Shown here in pieces: positions 55,648 through 64,000 of a stretch of DNA of 64,000 nt. Under the pieces are notes generated by a model, which was given only the letters and a program-made list of their open reading frames with translations, did not search any database and was not told the origin of the DNA. The translations under genes and the position numbers were made by a program. Source of the stretch: Ignelater luminosus (taxonomy: Eukaryota > Arthropoda > Insecta > Coleoptera > Elateridae); contig VTPC01004478.1 of assembly GCA_011009095.1 (NCBI GenBank), positions 10,290 through 74,289 on the forward strand, given 5' to 3'. Numbering within the stretch: the first letter of the stretch is position 1; each line of letters starts with the position of its first letter.

Positions 55648-56923
55648 CTAATTGTTTTGTACTACATTAGTTACAATCCACTTCATAAAATATTCCACTC
55701 TTGTGTAAATAGTAGGAAGTTCCGCATTTCCACAAATCTGTGCCGATGAAAAGGAAACAACACCAACTTGATAATATCTAAATTCGTTAACAATTATTGT
55801 AGAATTAAATAGAGGTCCTCCACTGTCGCCTTTGCAAGCATCCTGTTTTCGAACACCATTTGCACAAAGTTGCGATTCTCTAACCGGACGTATTCTAGGT
55901 GGGACAGATGCATTGCATCTTCCTTGATCCCAAATTTGCACTTCCGTGTATTGTAATATACTGGAACCCGCTACATTACCTAACAACGAAAATAAATAAA
56001 TTATACTATAAATAATAAAAACAAATTTTTTTTATTGTACCTGAATTTGTTTTCCCCCACCCGCTTACTGTTAATTTACCGTTTACTTGAAGTTCGTCCT
56101 TTATATCTTTTTTAAAAGGAAGACATATTGGTTGGATGAACTCTAGAATAATAGAATCATAAAAATATAATCTTCTGGACGAAACCATAATATAACTTGC
56201 CGGAAAAAGTAACTTTCCTTTTCAGTCTTATAAGAGCGATATCATTTTCTAACGTTTGATTACTGTAATTTTCGTGAGGAGTTATAATATCAACTGGCAC
56301 GTCAATAGCAGGGTCAGCACAAGCTTCCGTTTGCCCGTCTGCCATATCACAATCCTTTGCAGTCTCCAAATTTAACTCGCCAAGTCTAACGAGCTCCCTA
56401 AAAGATTAGTAACACTAATAGCATCTTAATCTTTTTCTGATTTACTATGTAGAGATTTACCCACAATTTCAATCTCCTGTCGATGGAAATGCAGTGAGCT
56501 GCTGTTAAAACATAATCTTGAGTTATTAGCGAGCCACCACACAGAAATTGAACAAAATTTACTTCCTCTTCTAAATAAACAGTCTTATATTATTTAACCA
56601 ATTAATAACGCAAAAAAAACAAATATTACGTTTATACCCAAGCAGTGCCATCCATGGAAATTGACCAATTCCAGCTCTTTCACCACCAGTAATTCGATCG
56701 GCACTTGTAAAAAGTCCACATGTATCTGGAAAAGCTGACGTTCTTATTACAATTGAAGGATCATCTTCGTCCTTTGTTATTATATTTGACACGGCACAAC
56801 ATATAGCGGTTTGAGCTTCGTTGCATGGATAGACGATGGTTGTGGCGGTAGGGCACTGAGCTAATGGAACACATTGGTAATTTTCTATGCAACTAGCGTT
56901 GTGTCCTTTAGCGATTCTGTAAT
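55648..56923 (-). CDS. Clip-domain trypsin-like serine protease (5' exon not found)
   Basis: Secreted insect CLIP proteases act in cascades such as Toll signalling and melanisation. Exons found: 56923-56630, 56570-about 56461, about 56383-56201, about 56140-56040, 55979-55648. The clip domain has six cysteines (CIENYQC, AQC, YPC, ICC). A linker leads to the activation site DRITGGERAGIGQFPWMALL (cleavage after R). The triad is His in VLTAAHC, Asp in ENDIALIRL and Ser in CKGDSGGPL. Asp six residues before the active Ser predicts trypsin-like cleavage. The intron between the Asp exon and FIQPICLPF has a GC-AG boundary (CCG then GCAAGT). The join after the His exon is ambiguous by a few bases. 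A signal-peptide exon must lie upstream of 56930 and was not recognised, so the N terminus is partial. A decayed copy is at 49794-50226. Confidence 0.88.
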
Positions 56924-57103
56924 CTAAATTATAGTAAAAATATTAGTCGTATCATTCAGTATTAAGTTTCAATTTACTGATTGTAATACTGTGTGTCCTA
57001 ATTCAACAACATGATATTCGGAAATGAAGATATTCTTACTGATAGTGTCTCTTTATAATTAGACTTAGGATAGTTATGCACTAAAAAACTTTAAAATATG
57101 CAT

Positions 57104-57534
57104 TGTAACGTAACCTCGCGTTACAATTATATGAACCCTAAATTAACTAAGACACTACTGGTCTTAGGTTGGCTAACTCGACTAACTAGATTACTAAGCA
57201 GATCCCAAGATTAAACACAATTCAACGGAGAATCTTCCCGCAAACACCTGTTCAAATTCAGTAAACCTACAGTGAGAAAATAAACTCGACGTCGAAAATA
57301 ATTATATCTCGCGTCCTTGCTTGCTAAAATATATAAAAATAGAAAAGTTCATCAACCCTAAATTGAATTCGAAAATTTAGAAAAACTCCAACAAAATTAA
57401 TCAACCGCTCAGCGTGGACTCATCACTATCAAAAAAACTTCTCTAACGACAGAAAACTACTTAAAAAAATATAAGAACACACAGGCATAGATTAAATATA
57501 ACACATGTAACGAAAGGAAAAAGTGACCGTTACA
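57104..57534. mobile_element. Solo LTR
   Basis: A 431-bp block begins TGTAACG and ends CGTTACA, the TG...CA of an LTR. It is flanked by a 4-bp duplication GCAT (57100-57103 and 57535-57538). No internal retrotransposon sequence adjoins it. A four-base duplication is usual for Gypsy-type elements, but family assignment is tentative. It lies upstream of the clip protease, where the missing first exon should be. The intact ends suggest it is not very old. Confidence 0.65.
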
Positions 57535-57538
57535 GCAT

Positions 57539-58220
57539 GCAATATGCCCTAAAAGTGTCCTAACTGTGCATTAAAATATGCACTATAAATTTCATTTGTT
57601 TTAAATGAAATATAAAAAAAAAACTGAATATATCATAACCCATTAAAAATAGGAAAAAATTATTTTAAAACAATTGTAAATTTAATTAGAGTTACATTCA
57701 TTAAATTTAAACAGCCTAATAACAAAACATACAACATGATATGAATCAAAATTATAACAAGAAGGAATTACATTTAACTAACATATAATCTAATAAATTT
57801 TCTAAAAGAAATTTTTTTCTTCTGTCTGACCTTATATCGGGAAAAATATTTTCTTGACACCGCACGAAACAATTGGAGCAAACTTTAAATTATTTAAGTA
57901 TGTACTACTTAAGTGATTGATACTAAAATCTATAGTAGCTCGTTTTCTAGTATATTCTATATAAAGCCATTGTTCTTTTATAAACACTGTAACGATATCA
58001 TTTTAGAACTGTACATAAATTTTAGTAAATGATACCACCCCATAAATATTTTTATTAGCATCAATAATATCAAGTTATTCTAATTTTCACTTATTTAAGC
58101 TTCACTAGTCTTCTTCCTTCTTTATTGAAGATCTTCCGATCCATATAAACAGTGTGCAGACCCGGTATGTGTTTCTGTTTTTGTAAAGATTCACTTTTAT
58201 ATTCCTTGTCTTGATTACAG
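57539..58220. other. Intergenic or intronic sequence without recognised feature
   Basis: AT-rich. It may hold the missing signal-peptide exon of the protease on the minus strand, but no ATG with a hydrophobic stretch and donor was convincing. Confidence 0.4.
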
Positions 58221-58303
58221 TTACTGGTTTCCACAACAAAGATGTCCAGTAAACACACAGAAAGATTCCAATGTTCCTCCAGACAACAAAAATCTATTAG
58301 AAG
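58221..58303 (+). other. Possible internal exon with consensus splice sites
   Basis: An 83-nt segment lies between a strong acceptor (TTCCTTGTCTTGATTACAG) and a consensus donor (GAAG then GTAAGT). Another good acceptor (TTTTAATTACAG) follows at 58373. Two frames are open, YWFPQQRCPVNTQKDSNVPP and LLVSTTKMSSKHTERFQCSS. In phase, the second joins the open frame that continues into the reverse transcriptase at 58374. Whether it is a host exon, part of the element or chance cannot be told. Confidence 0.2.
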
Positions 58304-58373
58304 GTAAGTAGCAATTAGCAATAATATTACTTTTGTTTACGAAATTTTAACTTTCTATTTATTTTAATTACAG

Positions 58374-60590
58374 GGTCAAATTTATTTGGATCCTTTTGAA
58401 AAATGGAAGCCCGAAGTTTGTAATCACTTTAAATACGATATATCATTATTTACCTTCAAGAACTCTCAATTTCCCAGAACCACCATCTTCAGACCACGAT
58501 GTACTTACTATCTCAGATGAACACGTCCTTAATGCAATAAAATCTTTTCCGAACGGGTCATCCTCTGGGATCAACGGCCTACGCCCTCAGCATTTGAAAG
58601 ACCTTTTGCCCAAAACAACGGGTGTTGCAGGCACTGGACTTCTATCTTCATTGACGGTCTTATGTAATTTGATGCTGTCCGGTAAGGTGGTTGATGAAGT
58701 TGCTAACATCCTTTGTACTCCTCGGAAAAAGAATGGTGGCTGTATTTTCCGCAGGATAGTAAGCAAATTGTGTTTTCATTTTCACAGTCAACCAATAATC
58801 AATACCTACGCCCAAAACAGGTTGGCTTTTCCACAAAAAGAGAATGTGAAGATGCCGTCCATGCTCTAAGATATTTCATGGAAGATAACCATGACAAAGC
58901 AATAGCGATCCTCGAAGTAGATGTTAAGAACGCATTCAATATACTTGAAAGAGATATGATATTGGAGGAAGTGAAACCAAGGCTACCAACATCTTTCCAT
59001 ACCTCTGACAGTGCTATGCTTCTCCATTAAACCTGTTTCACGGAAATAAGATCATCAGATCGTAAGTTGGAGCCCAGCAGGGAAATCCATGTAGACCAAT
59101 AATTTTCAACCTCGCAGTTCATCCAATCATTGAGAGTCTTAATACTGACCTAAACATCTGGTATTTAGATGATGGTTCAATCGCCGGGGAACCTAATTCT
59201 ATTTTACAAGCTTTCTTGTTAAAGAGGAATTTTGCAAAATTGGATTAACAATCAACACGCCGAAATGCAAAGTATTCTGTTTCCTTTCTGACGCTGAATT
59301 CATTAATGAGCTAAATGTCTTTTCTCCAAGAATTAAAAAACTTTCTGAAGAAAACCTTGGTGCTCCATTATCAAACGACGCATGCCGTTCTTCGTTGAAA
59401 AAGAAACTTATTGAAATCAACAACCTAGTCTCACGTCTGGACACTATCAACCATCACATCCCATACGCAACTGCTTTTCTATTCCAAAGCTGACCTATCT
59501 ACTTAGAGCGGGCCCCTGCTGGAATTGCATGGACATACTACAAAGATTTGATGATCTTATATTTACTTCATTACAAAGAATTTGCAATTCGTCCCTGAAC
59601 GATGAACAAAAAACTACTGCTAGCCTTCCTATTTACCATGGAGGACTGGGAATTTGTCAGACCATAGATATCTGTCTCCCTGCTTTCTTGGCCTTAGTAT
59701 ACGGTACACAGGACTTGGTCAAACTGAGGTCTGTGCCTTTATTTCTCGAGGCCTTTGAAGCATGGAGCTAGAAATATGGAGACTGCACTCCCACCCTCCC
59801 TGCATTCCAAAGAAACTGCGATGAAATCATAGTATCCAGAATTATTAATAACCCAGTATTCTACACTGATGAGGACAAAACACGCTAATTAGCTTTATCG
59901 AAAAAGAAGTCTTCTTCATGGCTTCATGCACTTCCTTCTAGGTCCGTGGGCACCTTTTTAAACAGCAATTTCTTTAGAATCGCTATAGCATTAAGAATGG
60001 GAAGCAATATATGCCACCCCACACGTGTCGATGCGGTCTTACTGTGAATCCCAGAGGGACATATAGACTATCATGTAAATTCAACGTTAGAAGACATCCC
60101 CGACATAACGAGTTGAATAAAATTTTGAAGCGTGCACTTTTGTTCTATCCGGGAGCCTGGCGGAATGACCTTAATACCATGGGCGAATGGCCAACCTTTA
60201 GTCTGAGTTGCTACTTGCTCCGACATTCTTGCAGTCTCAAACTTGCTTTTTTCCTCAAAAACTGCAGGAGCTGTTGCCGAAAGAGCAGCTACAAATAAGA
60301 AATCTAAATACAAGCACATCATAGAACACAACATCTTTATTCCATTCGCAGTAGAGACCTTTGGACCTTGAAAAGAAGAAGCAGTGAAACTCATCGACGT
60401 TATTGGTGATGTCATCACACAAAAGACAGGAGACTAAAGATCTAAGGCATTTCTCAAACAGAGAATTAGTATTGCAATTCAAACGGGAAACGTTGCAGCT
60501 GTAATGAGAACCTTTTTCAATTCCGCCTCTAGAGAAGAATTTCTTTGTTTGTTGAGTGCCCATCAGTTACCTATATTTATGTTTTAATAA
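58374..60590 (+). mobile_element. Broken LINE-type reverse transcriptase with R2-like C terminus
   Basis: Plus-strand pieces: LNFPEPPSSDHDVLTISDEH and GSSSGINGLRPQHLKDLL near 58450-58600, RT motif ILEVDVKNAFNILERDM near 58910, GAQQGNPCRP near 59075, the catalytic WYLDDGSIAGEP near 59160, and GLGICQTIDICLPAF near 59650. Near 60010 is a zinc-knuckle-like CRCGLTVNPRGTYRLSC followed by RRHPRHNELNKILKRAL. The end is IAIQTGNVAAVMRTF near 60475. The cysteine knuckle after the RT resembles R2-type elements with a restriction-like endonuclease. The usual RPDG endonuclease motif was not seen. Several frameshifts and stops break it. Confidence 0.65.
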
Positions 60591-61042
60591 CAATACTCTG
60601 TTAATTCTTCTCTAGTGAAATGTTAAATAAAAACCATATAATTTTATATTTGTAAATTTTTTGTTATTTATTTAAATTATTGAACATTCACGTTAGTTTT
60701 CTTGTCCTTATTTCTCGTCTCTTTATTTATGAACCTATTTCTTCTTTCCATTACTTCGTAATTACTTCTTCATCTGGTGTATCTCTTCAAGTCGATATTT
60801 TGCGAGAAATATGTTAATATCCTTTGAAAGAGTAAGAATTTTTTACCGTTTTTTAAGATTTGGCTTCATAAAACTAAACGTTAACTTTTTCAAAAACATT
60901 CTTCTAAAGTTTTTTGAATTACCTTCGTTTGACTAAAACAACACGTGGACGTTGATACTTTCTATATGTAACATACCATAAAACACTACTAGCATAATGC
61001 AAACACTTTGATGCTATATTTGGCAGGCTTATTTGGGATATA
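60591..61042. other. Intergenic sequence without recognised feature
   Basis: Lies between the LINE and the piggyBac remnant. AT-rich, with no open frame or paired repeat of note. Confidence 0.45.
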
Positions 61043-61530
61043 TTAGACAAAACTACAGCGCCATCTAAATGCCTGCAGTTTTTCATCTATGGTGACGAAC
61101 TTTCCCAGATTACAACTCAATTTACAATTATTTACAAATGAATCAAAGATTGACCTTAAGGCTGCTAATTTATCTTGTTTTCGTCTTTCTATTCTGATGA
61201 ATTTATTATCAAAATGAAGAGAACAGAGAAGGAATAGAAATCCCTTGTAGCTCATGACTGCTCGAGCTATTTCCATTCCTGAACGATGTGTAGTCCAAAT
61301 TTCTAACACAACTGTGTGATTCTTTTGTAACCTAAAAAGATACACCAAGCCCAATAATGTCATTACTTCTGTTTTTGACTTTTTCTTAGTGTCTCTTTCT
61401 CTTCCATTCTCTACTCTTTTATAAGTTATATACATGTTTATACATTCTACCATTTCGTCTCTTATTGAAACATCAATAAACTGAAGAAATGCACCAATCT
61501 AGTTAGTAATATTACATGCACCCGCCTTCG
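61043..61530 (-). mobile_element. piggyBac transposase fragment
   Basis: The minus strand reads IRDEMVECINMYITYKR, then KTEVMTLLGLVYLFRLQKNH, ILEIWTTHRSGMEIARAVMS, FLFLLCSLHFDNKFIRIERR, and KFVTIDEKLQAFRWRCSF. This is the central part of the piggyBac DDE transposase, including the first catalytic aspartate region (ALRSIFDSF, TIDE). Neither terminus nor TTAA flank is present, and the frame stops shortly after RCSF. It is a fragment only. Confidence 0.75.
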
Positions 61531-61619
61531 GTGAGGAAATCTTTCTAATATTTTTTTAAGAATTCATCTACGAAAGTCAAGACGAATTGTAGAATCTTCT
61601 AGTGTGTTGTAAATAACTG

Positions 61620-63300
61620 AGAACAGTTGACGCTAACCAAACATTTTATTAATAAATTCTTAAATATCATTGAACAGTTGGAGAATACCGTTGAACCTTT
61701 AAAAGATAATGTTGCGGGAGGGTTCATTTTAGCCAAATTATCTATTGAATTTAAACCTCTAGTCCTTGGCATAAGTGGTTCAAAATCCAGATACCACTGT
61801 TGATTTTGTTAAAAGCTTATTACTGCAATGACATCAAAAATAACATGAAAGTTGAAGATTCAGTTTTCTCCGTCCGAAATAAAAGCAATCTTGGTGTACG
61901 TTGCTACAATTGCAATGGTCGTGGCGACAAATCGAATCAGTGTAAGAAACCTTTGAAGAAGAAGAGTAAACAAGAAAATAAACCTGAGAATAAGGTGAAA
62001 TCATCATCAACTGCAGGATCTTGTTTTCGTGTACGAGACGAACCTGTTCTGGACGAAAACAACTGGTACATCAAATTCACCTCACAAAAAGGTCATATGA
62101 TACATTTGAGAAAAATAACTCAGAATCCATCCGTATGGCTAATGGGGAAATTTTAAGTAATTCTGGTACTGGTGTTTAAATGTTAGTCAGTTGGTTAAAA
62201 AACCATTGAACATATCAGTTATTTTTGATGATAAACAGTGTAAAATTGTGAAAGTTACTGTAAAAGCGGCAAACTCTAGTATTTTACGTAGGGACAAGAA
62301 CTTTAACAAATGGTCTTTATCGGTTAGATTTCCCTTTAGATCAAGAATCTATCAGTGTTGCTGTTACTAATATGGACAATTTCAATCTGTGGCATAACCG
62401 TTTCGGACATTTACATCATAATTCAATACATAAATTGCAATTGATAAGTGATGAGTTGTATCTTAGTGATAATTTGAACAAAAAGTGTGAACATTGCATT
62501 AAGGGTAAAGCTCATCGAAGCCCATTTCCTAAACATGCAAAAAGGAGGGCATTGAGTGTGCTAGCTCTAGTTCACTCAGACTTATGTGGACCCATGTCAG
62601 TTAAATCAAAGAGCGGGGCTCGTTACATGTTGAAATTTGTTGATGACTATTCGTGTCGGTGTTTTACGTATTTTTTGAAGTCAAAAAATGAAGTTTTTGG
62701 AAAATTCACTAACTGTTAATTTCTTCGAAAACCAAACCGGGCAACGATTAAAATGTATACGTACTGACAATGGAACTGAGTGTGTTAACAGATCCATGCA
62801 ACAATATTTACGAGAAAAAGTTATTCACCATGAAAAGACTGTACCTAATGCTCCAGCCCAGAATAGCATTGCAGAACGAATGAATCGTACTTTATTAAAA
62901 TGTTCCCGATCAATGCTGTTCGCATCCAACTTGGACACTGTTTTATTGGACTGAAGCAATCCATACAGCTGCTTACCTCCGAAACCGTTGTCCCACTCAA
63001 GCACTACAAAACACAACACCAGAAGGATTATGAAATGGTGAACGACCCAATCTAAGCCACTTGCGCATGTTTGGCTGCAAAGCGTTTGTTCATGTTGCCC
63101 AATCCAAAGCTTGGGAAGGAATCTTCTTGGGATACAGTGAAGAAACTAAAGACTACAAAATTTACAATCCACAAACTGGAAATTAGTTTAGTACCAGAAA
63201 CTTCGAGTACCATTTCATCAGATGCTCCTTCAGTAGTTCCATATGTTACTGAAACACAACTGACGGTAACAGTTCGATACAGCTACCCCTAGGATTAAAC
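61620..63300 (+). mobile_element. Ty1/Copia retrotransposon fossil
   Basis: Plus-strand parts in order: gag-like sequence (about 61640-61790), a CCHC zinc knuckle (about 61890-61940), the pre-integrase domain with HNRFGHL near 62400, and the integrase core (HSDLCGPMSVKSKSG near 62580, RTDNGTECV near 62765) to about 63200. RT and RNase H were not recognised downstream, and no LTRs were matched. It is broken by many changes and is an old partial copy. Confidence 0.75.
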
Positions 63301-64000
63301 TTGTACAGAAAGACTTTAACCTTACCAATGCATGTATATCCATTCAGACAATCAAAAGACACCTGTGGAAGGCCTTTCCAACGCCAAACACTTAGAAAAT
63401 TAAAAAAAAACTTCGAAAATTGACAAAATTGACAGTCCATTAGCAAAACGACAGCCACGACACTATAATATCGCGGCAACGTTTGTGCTACTTTTCGACA
63501 ACGTACCAACCGACAGTACCACAACCCAATTTCTCTAAATCACCTGGAGAATCCATTAAAAAATGAACTTTTAAGTAGTACTATAACAACTGGCGCTACG
63601 TCCCGCGCAAGATTGGGGTGAAATTCATTGAAAAAATTAACGAAGTCGTAGCCAGCACACGCAACCGTCATTTTGCGAGTGAAGGTAAGCCATCCATGAC
63701 ATCCATATGCGGTTTATGCTGCAGTAGGGGGTTGGTAGTGTGCGCAGCAGCTGAATCAGTTGCCAATTACATTGTGCTTAAAAATCGTGTTTGTTTTTCG
63801 TCGGTTTCACCACGATTGGATTAATTTTCTTTACCTCCGGCCACCTAATTGTGTTCTGTGAGTAATTCTCTACCTGCTGATACCAAAAACGTGTTCTCAA
63901 AACGTCGTTTTCTTAGGGGTAGCTATATCGAACAATTACTTAACTGACATGTACAGAGCCACCTTCAAATGAAGAACCAGACTGTCTTCCTGCTGGAAGA
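63301..64000. other. Right-edge sequence without recognised gene
   Basis: It may include further degraded Copia sequence. Short open frames (63246-63524 minus, 63618-63824 plus) show no domain. Confidence 0.4.

Noticed and set aside
58091-58321. Minus-strand frame as the missing signal-peptide exon of the clip protease
   Set aside because: The hydrophobic start is weak, there is no donor in the right phase, and plus-strand splice signals cover the same bases.

Overview
The window is AT-rich animal DNA from an insect. Genes are split by GT-AG introns, often only 50-90 nt long. The gene families (clip-domain serine protease, insect-type TRPA channel) and the mobile elements (mariner, IS630-like, hAT, piggyBac, RTE-like LINEs, BEL, Gypsy and Copia fossils) fit an insect, possibly a beetle, but I cannot fix the order from sequence alone. 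Much of the window is decayed repeat.

Left and centre (about 3.8-38.8 kb): the dominant structure is one minus-strand host gene, COQ6, the ubiquinone-biosynthesis monooxygenase. I could follow it through all ten exons, from 38815 down to a 30-nt last exon at 4980-4951. The spliced frame gives 467 residues, the usual length for the family. Three introns are very large (about 5.0, 16.4 and 10.0 kb). They hold a mariner, an RTE-like LINE with an IS630-like element inside it, an internally deleted hAT, a Mutator-like transposase remnant, an element with 310-bp terminal inverted repeats, several MITE-like inverted repeats, a tRNA-Asp gene, a Gypsy fossil and a GC-rich minisatellite. Intron 3 also contains a complete plus-strand gene for a TRPA-type ankyrin channel (probably pyrexia). 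Its stop codon lies 14 bp from COQ6 exon 3, so the two transcripts very probably overlap in antisense. Downstream of COQ6 is a short intronless minus-strand gene of unknown function (3785-4132) with a textbook TATA-plus-initiator promoter.

Centre right (39-46 kb): a decayed C2H2 zinc-finger gene, then a roughly 140-bp tandem satellite split by an RTE-like LINE.

Right (46.5-57 kb): a seven-exon FAM161 gene (cilium/centrosome protein) with an X-box-like RFX site 63 bp before its start codon; a decayed duplicate of a protease just after it; mariner and BEL fossils; then the functional clip-domain serine protease on the minus strand (55648-56923, first exon not found).

Far right (57-64 kb): a solo LTR, a broken LINE with R2-like features, a piggyBac remnant and a broken Copia-type fossil.

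The host genes belong to unrelated pathways (mitochondrial quinone synthesis, sensory channel, cilium, extracellular proteolysis). I see no operon-like system. The best-supported unusual biology is the nested antisense COQ6/TRPA arrangement, an in-frame 60-nt intron in the channel, the RFX site at FAM161, and the layered nests of transposons with readable target-site duplications.
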